A model generated the notes under the pieces. The model made no database searches. It was not told the origin of the DNA and saw nothing but the letters and a program-made list of their open reading frames with translations. A DNA stretch of 64,000 nucleotides from Amorphophallus konjac (Eukaryota > Streptophyta > Magnoliopsida > Alismatales > Araceae). The position numbers and the translations under genes were made by a program. How positions within the stretch are numbered: the stretch's first letter is position 1; each line of letters begins with the position of its first letter. Below are positions 34,970 to 46,550 of this stretch, in pieces. Where the stretch lies: assembly GCA_022559845.1 (NCBI GenBank), contig CM040123.1:321079933-321143932 (forward strand), in the 5' to 3' direction.

Positions 34970-35110
34970 TTTATTTGTCACCCTTGCGAACCCATTTTAT
35001 ACCCTTAACGGCTATTTGTCACCCTTAGCACTCTATTTATCGCCGTTGCCTTGAAAATTTTCACCATTGTTTCCACATTTATCACCCTTATGCTGCTAAT
35101 TATGTTGTCT
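34970..35110. repeat. Copia LTR fragment carrying the TATTTGTCACCC motif
   Basis: It contains TTATTTGTCACCCTTGCG, GCTATTTGTCACCCTTAGC and TCTATTTATCGCCG, matching the motif that fills the solo LTR at 25627-27470. Probably a fragment of a related LTR cut by later insertions. Confidence 0.5.
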
Positions 35111-35222
35111 TGTTGCAGCTGTTCATCATGATTGAATAGATAGTGGAGAGGGGAAATCTTACCGCCCAACGGGGAGGCCAAATGAGGTCCGACCCGACCC
35201 AACGAGGCCCGACTCCTTGAAG

Positions 35223-37833
35223 TGATAGCCCCAGGGCCCACTCAATACAAGCACAATAACTCACTTAGATCAAGCACTTCCTAGGCAGCCTTCGGGTTGG
35301 GAAGTCCGAGCATCAGAACGATCAGGAAAACTCCTTTGGAGCCTAGTGTTCCCAGCCCTAGTCACGCACTCTTCGCCCGGGAAGCATCTCCTGGGCAAAT
35401 GCCTCGCCTTCAGGCCAACTGATGGAAGCTTATCTGTACGGCCATTACGAATCCTTTAAAAGATGGGAGCTCAAGGGGATAAGGGAGACCAAGAGTCCGC
35501 GTGCTATAATGAGCCCATAAGGCGGACGTACCCCCCTGAAACTCCTCAGCTCGTAGGGATCATACACTCAACAAGCCATTATTTAAACTGGAAGAACCCT
35601 ACTGTGAGGAGGTAAGCCAGAAACCCTGAGCAGGAACCACTTCACCTCTTGGTGGAGAGGGATCTCGCGCCCCCATCTCTTCCCTATCTCCTCTCCTCCC
35701 TTCGCACCAGTGCTCTACCGCATTTGCTGACTTAAGCATCGGAGGGTTTTTCTCGGGGATCCATCCCTAGGCACCTGATAACACGAAAGTTCATCGTTTA
35801 AAACACGCGTATCAATCTTAAAAATTTTAACTTGCACGAGATGAAAGAAAGACGTAATATGGTGACGAGAAGGGTCGAATCCATATGGAAGAAGAGATTT
35901 TTAGAGTTAACAACCTTGGAGTCCTTTGGAAAACACTGGTGATTTTTTTTTACTTAAAGAAAATAGTGAAATGATGAACAAACCAAACACTTAATTAAAA
36001 ACACCTATGACTATGCACCTATGCTATAGAAAATAATTGCATGAAGTGAAAAGAAAAGATAGAAGGAGGTAGAGAGGGTAGAAGATCAAGAACTAGATCA
36101 AAAGAACAACTTCTTTTATTAACTTAAAAGAAAGAGTACATGAAGTGCAAGACAAGCTTACAACAAAGATGTGATGAGATTACAATGAAGTAAAATGAAA
36201 CTAAAGTAATAAAAATAAAAGGAGCCTAAGATATGAAGATGGTAGCATCAATGGTGATGACGGTGCCATCCTCTCTTGATCTTGGATCACGAATCACCTT
36301 GCGGAAGATGTCGTCTATGCCAGGAGGAAGTCGCCTTCGTCGTTGAAGCCACCTTTGGAGTGTGAATAACTTTGAAACCAAGATGAATTAGGGGATTCCG
36401 AAAAAAAATAAGTTGAAGAGGAGAAAAAGAGGAAGAACTTTGATGAAGGGCACAGAGAGATAAAATGTGAGGAAGAGGGTGAAATCAGAGGAAGAAAGGA
36501 AGTGATCTTCGAGGATGAACAATAACTGTGTAAAAAAACTAAACTGAGAAGAATAAAAAATAACTTAAAAATGAGATGGAATTAGAGGAAGTGGTAGAAG
36601 AATAAAATCTAGATCTACAAGAGAGGAAGAATGTTTATGAAGAACACCGAGAGCAAAGAAGAGCTGAAGGGCTTTAAAATGGAGGAATAACAGAAGCTAG
36701 CACCTCAGATGAACAGTAATATTACATGATAGTAAGTTGAAAAATAGGAAATAACTTCCAAACCAGAAAGAATTAGAAGATGGTGCAGAAGAAGACGTTG
36801 AAGATCTTTTAAAAACAAAGAACTTGTATGAAGAAAGAAAGAGAAGAAAATGACCATAAGGGGGAGAAATAAGGTGAAGAACAGAGAGAAACACTTGTTC
36901 ATAGGTGAACAGGATAGCACAGTGAAAAATATGAAATGGATTAAAAATCAGAAGGAATTGGAAGATGATGTAGAAGAAGAAGTTGTAGATGACTTAAAAA
37001 CAAAGAACTGTTGTGAAGAAAGCATGAGGAGAAGAGGGATGGAAGAGGGAGAAATTGGCGACCTAAAATGTGAGAGAGAGAGAGGGTGAAAATTGCCAAA
37101 AGAAGAACTCTCTTTCTCCTCCTTGTCAAGGGCTATTTATAGGGAAAGTTGGGTCAATGGAGGGTGGAGATTGTATCAAAAGGAGATGGATGGCAAAGAT
37201 TTTAGTAGAATATGATGTATGGGGAAAATGAAAAGGAGGTGGGCACCTCCTTTCTTGGACTTTGGGCACCCCCTTTCCCAAGGCTCATCATGTTTCTCCT
37301 TTATTTCAAACTTTGAATTCAATTTTCCCTCCAACCAAAATATGTGTTTCTTTTCCTCAATTTTAAACTTTTAAAATTTCTTTTCCATCCAACCAAAATA
37401 TGTGCTTTTGACTTGGTCAAAGTGGTGATGACAATTTTACCTCCGACTTCTTTTGCAATTACCTTCGGTGTCCTGCATACATATAATTATGATTTAGTCC
37501 ATAAAAATTATCATAATGTGCACATGAATCACAATTGCTCATAATTATGCAATGGGGAATTAATGTTCATGACTCTCAACTCGATTGTATAAAATCAAAA
37601 AATTAATTAATTTACATGAAAGGTCCAATCTACATGCGAAGTTGAGATTAACGATAGATCATGCATAATTGCCTAATTATATGCACATAAAATGGTGCAT
37701 ATGCAATAAATTATCATACAAAATGGACACTTATCAGCGCCTCTGACTTGTTTCCCTCCTTGCAGTTCATACTTCAAGCGTATGTGGTCATCTTCTTCCC
37801 CGCTCAGGAGTAGCGCGAGATCACCCCTCTTCA
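35223..37833 (+). repeat. 5' LTR of gypsy 2, split by a solo LTR
   Basis: It starts TGATAGCCCCAGG and ends CCTCTTCA two bases before the primer binding site. Own sequence is 35223-35775 plus 37742-37833, about 645 bp, and the remainder is the inserted solo LTR with its duplication. The left boundary rests on the TG start and lacks a second LTR copy to compare. Confidence 0.65.
35776..37736 (+). mobile_element. Solo LTR, 1.96 kb, inside gypsy 2 LTR
   Basis: It starts TGATAACACG and ends GACACTTATCA (inverted TGATAA/TTATCA ends). It is flanked by GCACC (35771-35775) and GCGCC (37737-37741), a 5-bp duplication with one substitution. A TATTTATAGG box near 37134 suggests plus orientation. The inner part is rich in GAAGA/AGAGGAAG repeats; open frames on either strand there are low complexity and not genes. 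Confidence 0.78.
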
Positions 37834-37835
37834 TC

Positions 37836-37852
37836 TGGCGCCGTCTGTGAGA
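37836..37852 (+). promoter_or_regulatory. Gypsy 2 primer binding site
   Basis: TGGCGCCGTCTGTGAGA, 2 bp after the LTR end, is the primer site form common in Tat-lineage gypsy elements. Confidence 0.85.
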
Positions 37853-37870
37853 AACGCGCAAAGGGCCATC

Positions 37871-39020
37871 ATGGTGCGAAGAAGTTCTGGCAAGAGAACT
37901 ACTGGCGACATGGGAAAGGTCCTGGCGATGGAGGAAGACGCACCCTCCCTCCCCACGGAGAACTCCCCGTCGAACCACCAAGTCAATGAAATACCTCCGT
38001 CACGGGCGGGGGAACAACTCCCCGGCGGGAGCACCGACGCCCTCCAAACCCTCAACACAAAACTGGATGTCCTCGTGGAACTCATGAGGGCGCAGGCGGC
38101 CAGGGAGGAGAAGTCGCATCCCCCCCAGAACCCCCCCCCCCCGTAGAGACGTCTCCCAGCAAACCACTGGAGGCCGTTTTACCCTTCGGGGGCGGCGGCT
38201 CATCCGCAACCGGTCAGGCGGACCATCGCATGCCCCTCCCCCGGAGCAGGAAGCCTCCTCCACCCCGAGGAGGGAGAAGTCCGGAGCACGCCGATCGCTT
38301 CCAAAAATGGAGCCCCCCGAGGAGCGCCAGGACAGCATGCAGGTGCGTCCCCCCAGCCCCTCGGGCCAACGTTAGCCAGAGCTATATCTCCGACTGCGAG
38401 ACTTTGAGAGGCGTTTCGCAGAGCAAGAGAGCGCCCTCTGTGCCTTGCAGAAGACCTCTCCTGTGGAGGACGAGGGGCGATCCCCGTTCTCCGATTATAT
38501 CTTAAAGGCTGAGATTTCCTCCAGAATCTCACTTCCGACCTTAAAATCATATTACGGCCAGGGAGACCCAACCGATCACTACGAAAGCTTTGACGCCCTA
38601 ATGACCTTGCATGGGACGTCTGACGTGATCAAATGCCGAGCGTTCGTGACCACTCTGATTCAGGGTGCTCAGGCCTGGTTTAGGGCCCTCACCCCCGGCA
38701 GCATCCACAACTTCAAGCAGTTCGGGTGAGTGTTCAAGGAAAGCTTCACCAGTAGTGGTCCTCCCTGGTGAGTGGCGGGATTATTGGCCCTCAAGCAGGA
38801 ACAGGGGGAGAAGCTATGGGCTTATGTCAACCGATTCAAATCGGAAGCCCTGTGCATCCCCCGCTTGGATGTTGCCTCGGCTATCACCGCACTAACCGGG
38901 GGTACCCATGATGAGAACCTACGGCGCGAGCTGGTCCTCCATCATGCCACCTCCCTCACCGAGCTAGTGACCCTGGCCTTGCGCCACATAGAATGCGAGG
39001 AAGTCCTCAGCGCTTGCTGA
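37871..39020 (+). pseudogene. gag: Gypsy 2 Gag
   Basis: Starts with ATG at 37871 (MVRRSSGKRTTGDMGK), 19 bp after the primer site. A short heptad segment LDVLVELMRAQAAREE is followed by a C-run frameshift near 38140. The Retrotrans_gag core is in the next frame: LPTLKSYYGQGDPTDHYESF, AWFRALTPGSIHNF, then EKLWAYVNRFKSEAL and ALRHIECEEVLSA to the stop at 39018. TGA codons at about 38728 and 38769 interrupt the core where CGA is likely ancestral. C-terminal zinc knuckle not seen. Confidence 0.8.
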
Positions 39021-39559
39021 GGCATGACAGGCTCAGGTCGGGAGGGGGACAGGAAGCGACCGTCTTAACAAGGCACGGGCCAAGGAAAAAGGCGGAACTA
39101 AGACGGAGATCGCAAGGAGCCTTCCCAAAAGTATGAGCGGTATACCCCCCTAACTGCTCCCGTCTACAAGATCTACGAAGACATCAAAGGCTCGGGTCTC
39201 CTCCGCCAACCCGAGCCTATAAAGGCCAAGCACCGCAATCACCGCAAGCATTACCTATTCCATAGCAATCACGGGCTTCACATCGGCGGCTGCCGATAAC
39301 TCCAAGATGAGATCGAGTGCCTCATCCGTGAGGGACACCTATTCCAATACGTGTCCGTGCAGAAGAAAGATCGAGGCGCCCCCGAAGAAATCGATAATGC
39401 CCCCGTGGAGTCCACATCAAAGTCATCACTGGCGGCATGGCATCAGGAGGAGATAGTAGTCGAGGAAGAAAGCATCATGCCGAGCGGGCAAGCCGAGCCT
39501 GTGCTGTGCTCCCTAAGCCCCGCAGGAGAGCGAGCCGCAGGCCCTGGTGTTCTCTGACC

Positions 39560-40051
39560 AGAACCTGGAAGGGTTAGCCACCCGCACGACGATGCTCTTG
39601 TTGTATCGGCTATAATAAACCATTGTAACGTAAATAGGATCTTAGTTGACAATGGTAGTGCCCCCAATGTATTATCCTACGAATGTTTCTTCAAGATGGG
39701 AGAGAATTCATCTAAGCTCCACCCGATCTGAACCCCCCTCTGTGGGTTCAACGTCCAGGCAACTTATCCCGAGGGAGCCCTGAGCCTGCCAGTTACCATC
39801 GGCACCCCGCCCAAAACCGTTACGGTTATGGTGGACTTCATCATGATTAAGGGAATGACGGCCTATAACGCCATCTTCGGCCGAGGTATCCTCAGCCGAA
39901 CGAAAGCGGTGCCCTCTACCTTTCACCAAAAAATGAAGTTCCCCACCAAGCATGGCGTAGGGGAGGTCCGAGGTAACCAAGCATATATCTTGGTCGAAGG
40001 CACAAGGCCGGAAGGAAAAAACAAAGAAGTAAAGGGGACCAGCAACATCTG
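39560..40051 (+). pseudogene. pol: Gypsy 2 aspartic protease
   Basis: The frame shows NRILVDNGSAPNVLSYECF near 39635-39690, the position of the retropepsin D-T/S-G motif (D-N-G here), then LPVTIGTPPKTVTVMVDFIM and AYNAIFGRGILSRTKAV, the conserved ILGR-type C-terminal motif of Tat proteases. An in-frame TGA at 39729 and a terminal TGA at 40049 are present. The DNG variant may be natural in this lineage. Confidence 0.72.
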
Positions 40052-43000
40052 AACCTGGCGGCAAGTTGCTAACGGTCTTCCTCAACGGTGACCCAACTCT
40101 AGGAGTCAAGATCGGAGCCGACCTACCATCCGAGGAATAAGAAAAATATAAGGATTTCCTTGCCCGATACATCCAAGTCTTTGCATGGTCTGACGAGCAC
40201 CTTCCCGGGATCCTGGGAGACATGATGATGCACAAGCTCAACCTCGACCCAACGGTGAAACCTGTCCAGCAACGCAAGAGAAGACACCCCCCGGAGAAGC
40301 AAGCGGTTATCAAAGAGCAAGTCACCAAAGGAAAAAAGACTGGCATTTTTCGTTCAGTCCTTTACCCTACGTGGCTCGCCAACGTCGTCCTGGTACCAAA
40401 AGCTTCGAGAAAGTGGCGAATGTGCGTAGACTTCACCGACCTCAACAAGGTTACCCCGAAAGATTGCTACCCGCTACCGAGTATCGATCAATTGGTCGAC
40501 TCAACCTCTGGCAATGAGTTGCTCCGCTTCCTGGATGCCTATTCTGGTTACCATCAGATCAGAATGGACCTAGAGGACATCGAGAAGACCGCCTTCATCA
40601 CCGACTTCAGCGTACACTACTACACCCGAATGCCGTTCGGGTTGAAGAACGCTGGAGCAACATATCAGAGACTGATCAACCACATCTTCGAAGAACAGCT
40701 CGGTCGGAACGTTAAGGCCTACATTGATGATATGCTCGTCAAAACGCCGAAGGCCGAGGACCGTCTTGTCGATTCAGCCGAGACCTTTGACACCCTTCTG
40801 AGATGCAACATGAAGCTCAACCTTGCTAAATGTGCCTTCAGAGTCAGATCCGGGAAGTTCCTAGGTTTCCTGGTAACTCAGCGTGGGATTGAGGCCAATC
40901 CCGACAAGGTTCAGGCCATCCTGAACATGCGGCCACCCACCTGCATCAAGGACATCCAACGCCTTACGGGGCGCATCGCTACGCTCAACCACTTCCTATC
41001 CCGAGCAGCCGAACGATGCTTACCCTTCTTTAAATTATTGAGGGGACCCAAAATGGCATCTGTTGCGTTTGCCTGGGACAAGGAATGTCAGAAGGAATTC
41101 GTAGAACTCAAGAAATTCTTGGCCTCGCCCCCGGTGCTATCCAAGCCGGTCTCGGGCGAAGCTCTACAGCTTTACCTCTCGACGACCCCTTCCACAGTGA
41201 GCTCGGTCCTGGTCAGGAACGATGCGGGGGTCGAGACACCGGTCTACTATACGAATAAGGTGCTTAATGAGGCTGAAAGAAAGTATCCCGCAACCGAGAA
41301 ACTCGTGCTAGCGCTGGTGACCTCGGCCAAGCACCTCCGGCCCTACTTTCATGGGCACTCCATCGTCGTATTGACCGGCAAACCCCTAAAGAAGATCCTC
41401 TTTCACCCTGAAGCCTCGGGACGCCTCGTCAAGTGGGCCATCATGCTCGGGGCCTACGACATCTCGTATCGCCCCTGCTCGACCATCAAGGGATAGGCCC
41501 TCACAGACTTCATCGCTGAAAGCATAGTCCTGACTAAAGAGGCACTACCACCAGCACCCGGGCCCACTTGGGACCTTTTCGTCGACGGGTCCTCCAACTC
41601 GGTCAGATGCGGCGCTAGTGTCCTTCTCAAGTCTCCCGAAGGGGCAGAGCTGTGGTACGCCTTGAAATTCAACTTCCAAGCGTCCAACAACGCCTCTGAG
41701 TACAAAGCCCTTATCTCGGGGGCCAGGATGGCTCGACGATTGGGAGCCGAGCGAGTCAGGATCCACACCGACTCCCAATTGGTCGCTAGCCAGATTAACA
41801 GTGATTACGAAGCTCGGGATGGACAAATGATCAAGTACCTCCAGATGGTCAAAAGGATGGCCCGACTCTTCGAGAACTTTGAGGTTGTTCGGATAGCCCA
41901 GGAGGAAAACTCCCGAGCGGACGCCCTCTCTCGCCTGGCCTCTTCCCTCGACCCCAAAGGTACTCGATCGGTCTTCCTCGATGAGCTCGAGCGACCGAGC
42001 ATCGAATCCGAGCTCATGACCATTGACCCAGCATCCCCGATCGACTGGAGGACCCCCTACATATCCTGGCTCCGGGATTCGTAAGAGCCCCCCGACCCTC
42101 GGGAGGCTCGAAAACTTAAGTACCAAACTCGGTCTTTCATCATGCTGGACGATGCCTTGTACCGCAGATCTATCTCCGGTCCCCTCCTCAAGTGCATCGG
42201 CGCTGATGAAGCCAGCCGAGCGGTTCAGGAAGTACACGAAGGCATCTGCGGCGCGCACCAAGGAGGAAGATCACTCGCCAAGATCTTTCTTCGGCAAGGT
42301 TACTTGTGGCCCACTCTCCAGCGTGACTGCACGACCTATGTACAGAAGTGCGATCGATGTCAGCGTTTTGACCATCTAATCCATCAGCCTGCTGGGGAGC
42401 TCATCTCTCTTGCCGAGCCATACCCCTTCGCTTGGTGGGGGATCGACATCTTGGGGCCGTTCCCTACGTCTCAAGCTCAGAAGAAGTTCATCATCATCGC
42501 CATCGACTACTTCACCAAGTGGATTGAGGCCGAGGGCACCGCCAGGATCAGCAAATCAGTTGTATGGAGTTCCATTTGGAAGTCGATCATTTGTCACTAC
42601 GGTGTCTCCCGAGTGATCGTGAGTGATAACGGTTGACAATTTGATTCTCGTTACTTCAGAGACAGATGCGCCAACCTAAACATTCACAATCACTTCACTT
42701 CGGTAGCCCACCCTCAAGCCAATAGACTGGTCAAGAATGCCAACAAAACTATCTTAAAAGGCATCAAAACCAGGCTCGATAAAGCCAAGGGAAGCTGGCT
42801 CGAGGAACTACCAAGCGTACTATGGTCACATTGAACCACTCTGAGAACGGCCACCGGTGAAAAACCTTTCCAGCTGATATATGGCACGGAAGCCGTGATT
42901 CCATTAGAGGTCGGCAACCCCTCTCTCCGAGTCATCCACTTCCAACCCGAGGAGAACGAGCAGAAACTGATGGAAAACCTCGACTTAGCGGATGAGACCC

Positions 43001-43281
43001 AAGAGATTGCAAATATCCAAGCAACGGAATACCAACGGCGCGTCACTCGATATTACAACTCCAGAGTCCGAGACAGACATTTTCAGCCAGGGGACTTCAT
43101 CCTGAGAAAGGCCAAAGCCTCTCGACCACTGGAAGCGGTGGGAAAGCTAGCCCCTAACTGGGAAGGCCCCTACCGAGTGGTCGAGACGCTCGGGAAAGGG
43201 GCGTATCGACTATCCACCTTGGAAGGAGCACCCATCCCTCAGACATGGAACGCGACAACACTACGCAAGTTCTATTTTTGA
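40052..43281 (+). pseudogene. pol: Gypsy 2 Pol: RT, RNase H, second RNase H, integrase
   Basis: One frame throughout. RT: RMCVDFTDLNKVTPKDCYPLP, FLDAYSGYHQIRMD, MPFGLKNAGATYQR, AYIDDMLVK (catalytic Asp pair). Thumb: GFLVTQRGIEANPDK. RNase H: LYLSTTPSTVSSVL. The second RNase H (WDLFVDGSSNS, NNASEYKALISGARM, IHTDSQLV, SRADALSRLAS) is the Tat-lineage hallmark. Integrase: CGAHQGGRSL, CDRCQRF, GIDILGPFP, VSDNG-QFDS, then HPQANRLVKN where family members have the catalytic Glu, and a C-terminal NWEGPYRVV domain. Stops at about 40138, 41494, 42082, 42634 and 42831. Losing the HPQANGxxE Glu plus stops means it is dead. Confidence 0.87.
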
Positions 43282-43378
43282 TCATCTGGCAAACACGCAC
43301 ATGTAAGCAATATAGGATAAAATGTCATTCCCCTCTTTCCATTAAACTCTGGTGTACATCAACTAGGCCGCAGTCACT

Positions 43379-43416
<38 letters not shown>

Positions 43417-44484
43417 CAAACAAAAAATACATCCACTAGCACTGTGACATGAGCGGAATGCTCAACTAACACGGTGAGCACTCCTACGTTCAACCACTGA
43501 CTCTACCTAGCGTAGAAACTGGCTCGGATAAAGGATAGCGGATCCCGTTGGTTCGAGAAGCTCAGAAGAAAGGTGCCAGAAAGGTGGAAAACAAGAGAAG
43601 GCCTCCTCTGCCAAATCTTTGGAAGGAGTACGGAAGCCGAATAGAAAGCAAGCACCCTCTAGTGGTGCGAGCAAGGATAAAGGCATTCCGTGAATAATGA
43701 AAGGGGAAAAGAGGGGAAACAACAAAAGCAAAAAAGGAAGAAGTCGACCCAAGACAAATGAAGAGGAAGCTTGAAGAGCTCCCTCTCTAAGCAATGGGAT
43801 CGACGGCGGAAAGAAAGGAGGGGTTGGGTGAGCAGTGAAAGAAGGAAGCTTGAAGAACTCCCCCTCCCCTCAAGATAGCGTCGGCGGGCCGGGGGCACGA
43901 AGGTGACATGCTCCAGCATGTCGAACCCTCTTCCGAACCGTCCACCGACTGTCGAACCCTCTTCCAAACTGGAGTAGCAGAAGCTTCCGTCCCACTGTTG
44001 TACGCATCATCATCTTCTGAAGCACCTTCCATGCTCCACTGAGATCAACATCACAACACTTCGCTGAAAGGGAAGAAGGGGAAATCGTCAGGGATGGCCC
44101 TAAGCGATGGAAGGAAGAGGAGATGCCCCTCATACCTTTTATAGGCCGAGGGGGAGCTGATTTCCTTAAATGACTCTCCCCCTAAAAAACACGCAAAAGG
44201 AGCCTTCCCTGAAATGGTTACCTCATTTCCCAACATCCCAGCGAGCGGGACACGCGAAGCTGCAAGTCATTTAGGGCATGGGAAAGCGGAAAGGTGCCGA
44301 CGCCATATCAGTTATCTGACAGATCGGCATGCGCGATACCTGCATAGAAAATTGGCGCCGTCCCCAACAACTACGGATACGGTAGTCAAGTCACACCAAA
44401 AGCAGTAAGGAGTAGTCAATTCAACACTTAATATCGCAGCTACTACACTTTTCAAAAAAAAAAGAAAGAAAGAGCTGGTACATT
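43282..44484 (+). other. Gypsy 2 spacer with (AT)n run
   Basis: Non-coding. An AT dinucleotide run lies at 43382-43413. GGAAGCTTGAAGA(G/A)CTCCC occurs twice (about 43767 and 43846). TCGAACCCTCTTCC also occurs twice (43920, 43953). No gene supported. Confidence 0.5.
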
Positions 44485-45327
44485 AGGCGTTGGGCCCATC
44501 TCGAGGTTCAGTAGACGAGAGCCCCTTGACACCAGACGATCCACCCCCAGTACTCTCGGTAACGGATGACCCAGGCACTAACCCCACCTGCGTGGGAACT
44601 ATCTCGGTAGCGTGCCCTCCCGAGGTTGCTGGAGTTGGTGATCGCTCGGACGAGACCGAGGCCCCCTGGCTTCCCTCTTCGCTTGACGGTTGGTGGGAGG
44701 AGTCGGTGGACCCCTAGTCCGAGTCATAACATTGCCCAGTAGGGAAACCGAGCCCAGACGCTTGGGCCTCCGCCTCTATGATGGCTCGATGAAAGCCCTG
44801 GGAGAAGCCCTTCCGAAGGCCCCGACGATAGCTTGACTCATAGTAGGGGAAGGTAGTCTTATGAAGAACTGCGTGGTAAACCTCTGAGCATTTAAATTGC
44901 TCGAACACTTACACCCCAGCCAGCTCCACCTTCCTCTCAAGCTCGGCTATCCTCTGTTCTATCTTGGACAGCCTCCTCTCGGCCTCGATCCGTGCATCCT
45001 CGGCCCCCCGGACTCTGCCCTCAAGCCCCTCACGCTCGGCCTTCCATTGCTCGTCGCGCTTGACCTAAACTCTGCGCTCCATCTCCAAAAGCCCGTTCTT
45101 CAGATCGACCATACGACGGGCCTGGACCAGTTGCTCAGCCAACGACCGAGCCTCCGCCTGGCTCGACTGCACCTATGCCTGGAGGGGGGACACCTCCCGA
45201 TGAAGGTCCCCAAGTTCAAGGGTCAAATGCTCGATCTTCCGATCAAGCACACCACGGGCCCATAAAAGAGACTCCCGCTCCGACTCCGCCCGAGCATACG
45301 CATCCACCGCCTCAGCCCCCTAGCTGG
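44485..45327 (-). pseudogene. Antisense gene of gypsy 2, C-terminal coiled coil (truncated)
   Basis: Minus strand from the gypsy 3 junction: a charged coiled coil (AEARSLAEQLVQARR, LKNGLLEMERR, ARIEAERRLSKIEQRIAEL), then FKCSEVYHAVLHKTTFPYYES, YRRGLRKGFSQGFHRAI and a Ser/Thr-rich tail ending at about 44485. FKxSxEY followed by Y-x-x-G repeats resembles the C-terminus of plant gypsy-type transposon (Transposase_28-like) proteins. In-frame stops at about 45066, 44909 and 44714. The N-terminal part was displaced by gypsy 3. Confidence 0.62.
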
Positions 45328-45588
45328 TGTAGACACGCTATTCCTGACGTCTCCTGAGAAAGTCTCATATCACTATACAACACCCCGCAACGGCTTACGC
45401 ATTTTGAATCACTTGAGTGCTTCCTTTTCTTGAGTCTTCTTCCGCCCTTTTCGGCATCCGGAATCGTCTCGTCACAGCATTTAGACGGCATCAACACCAG
45501 TCAGACGCATCCGGAGGTTCCGGAACCAAGAAGGGTGTCTGCCGGGCAGCCGCCAACACCTTGTCCAAGGATCCTGGTGGGTCTTTTT

Positions 45589-46215
45589 GGGGGCGTCCAG
45601 GCCCCTAGACGCCCCCATTCTTTTAATTTATTTTATTTTTATTTTTCAAAGCCCAAAACTAAATAAAAAATAATATATTAATGGAGGCGTCCAAGCCCCT
45701 GTACGCCTCCATAAAAATAAATATAAAAATTAAAATGCCAGCTTTGGCATAAAGACAAAACAAAAAATAATAATAATAATTTATGGAGGCGTCCAAACTC
45801 CTGGACGCCTCCATGAAAACAAAAATAAAAAAATATATAAAATGCCAGTTGGCATAAAAAAATAAAACAAAAAAATAATAATAATATATTTTCTTGGAGG
45901 CGTCCAGTCCCCTGGACGTCTCCATCAACTCCCTCACGGGCGCCGGCCACCGAACGACGGTTTGTCGTGTGTGAAAAAATCTAAATTATGGAGACGTCCA
46001 GACGTCTGGACGCGCCCATCTCCAAATCACGAGGCGCCGCTCACAAAACCATGCGCTGTGCCAAACCGCGTGCGGCCGTCGGTGGGGTTCGGTGGACCTG
46101 TTGAAGGCGTCCGGGGCCCTGGACGCCTCCACAAAAATATTCCGAAAAAATAAATAAAAATAGAATAAAATATTAGTTAGGCCCTGATGAGGTGTCCAGG
46201 GTCCTGGACGCCTCC
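45589..46215. repeat. Dyad array in gypsy 3 LTR (7 modules, GGAGGCGTCC-N8-GGACGCCTCC)
   Basis: Modules are at 45589-45616, 45683-45710, 45785-45812 (perfect 10-bp arms), 45896-45923, 45990-46017, 46103-46130 and 46188-46215. All have 10-bp arms and an 8-bp spacer, most spacers ending in CCT or CT. AT-rich sequence separates them by about 60-115 bp, and the last ends 15 bp before the TATA box. Confidence 0.92.
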
Positions 46216-46229
46216 ACCCTCCGGAGCTC

Positions 46230-46238
46230 TATAAATAG
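46230..46238 (+). promoter_or_regulatory. TATA box of gypsy 3 LTR
   Basis: TATAAATAG follows the last dyad module. Transcription would start about 30 bp downstream, near 46265, leaving about 270 bp of R/U5 before the LTR end. Confidence 0.8.
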
Positions 46239-46536
46239 AGGCCCACCCCCTCAGTTCTGGAGGAGCTTCGAAGAGATCCGATAGGCTGCCGGAGCCCAGA
46301 GGATACGGAGCCATTTCTAACCCGTGGGGTCTTTTGTAGGTGGAGGTTCTGCCGACTTCTCGGGTGCCCACGCTCGCGAGAGGAAGGTCGTCTTCATCCA
46401 CCGCGCTTCCACGTCATCCCCACGCTGCCGGAGCTCCGCCGGATCTCACCCTCGGCTCCTCCAATAAGCCTTTTCTTCCCCTTTTCCTCCATAGTTCTTT
46501 ACATTCATCATACTGCATCCTCTATCTCCCTACATA

Positions 46537-46550
46537 AGGGCGCCGTCTCT
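46537..46550 (+). promoter_or_regulatory. Probable gypsy 3 primer binding site
   Basis: AGGGCGCCGTCTCT lies 2 bp after the LTR end. It matches the gypsy 2 site TGGCGCCGTCTGT at most positions but has lost the leading T. Confidence 0.6.

Larger units (their letters stand above)
35223..45327 (+). mobile_element. Gypsy element 2: Tat (RIRE2-like) Ty3/gypsy, 3' part displaced
   Basis: 5' LTR (35223-37833, itself interrupted), primer binding site, gag, protease, RT, two RNase H domains, integrase, spacer, then the C-terminal part of an antisense gene. At 45328 the 5' LTR of gypsy 3 interrupts it; its remaining antisense gene and 3' LTR must lie beyond the window. A presumed left target duplication is TGAAG (35218-35222). 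Confidence 0.82.
45328..46534 (+). repeat. 5' LTR of gypsy 3 (1207 bp)
   Basis: It starts TGTAGACACGC, matching the start of the gypsy 1 LTR, and ends TCTCCCTACA, giving inverted TGTAG/CTACA termini. A primer-site-like AGGGCGCCGTCT follows. U3 has seven dyad modules directly before a TATA box at 46230. Confidence 0.78.

Noticed and set aside
35380..35430. Inverted repeat GCCCGGGA ... TCCTGGGC in gypsy 2 LTR as another 8-bp dyad
   Set aside because: The spacer is 6 bp and only one copy is present, so it does not fit the array pattern.
36700..37130. Glu/Lys-rich plus-strand and Phe/Leu-rich minus-strand frames
   Set aside because: They arise from GAAGA-rich LTR sequence and lack start context or homology.
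38000..38571. Long minus-strand frames opposite gypsy 2 Gag
   Set aside because: They are shadows of the GC-rich Gag coding strand, which itself shows the Gag core motifs.
41545..42261. 238-codon minus-strand frame opposite gypsy 2 integrase
   Set aside because: The plus strand here has clear RNase H and integrase motifs; the antisense frame has none.
43507..44240. Minus-strand frames after gypsy 2 pol as a membrane protein gene
   Set aside because: Leu/Phe-rich segments come from purine-rich plus-strand sequence; several frames are equally open and none shows a domain.
44346..44360. TTGGCGCCGTCCCC as a second primer binding site
   Set aside because: It is in the middle of the gypsy 2 spacer with no LTR end beside it.
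45659..45950. Aromatic-rich minus-strand frames near 45.8 kb
   Set aside because: They are translations of AT-rich LTR sequence between dyad modules; the repeated GGVQ/LDAS peptides reflect the modules themselves.
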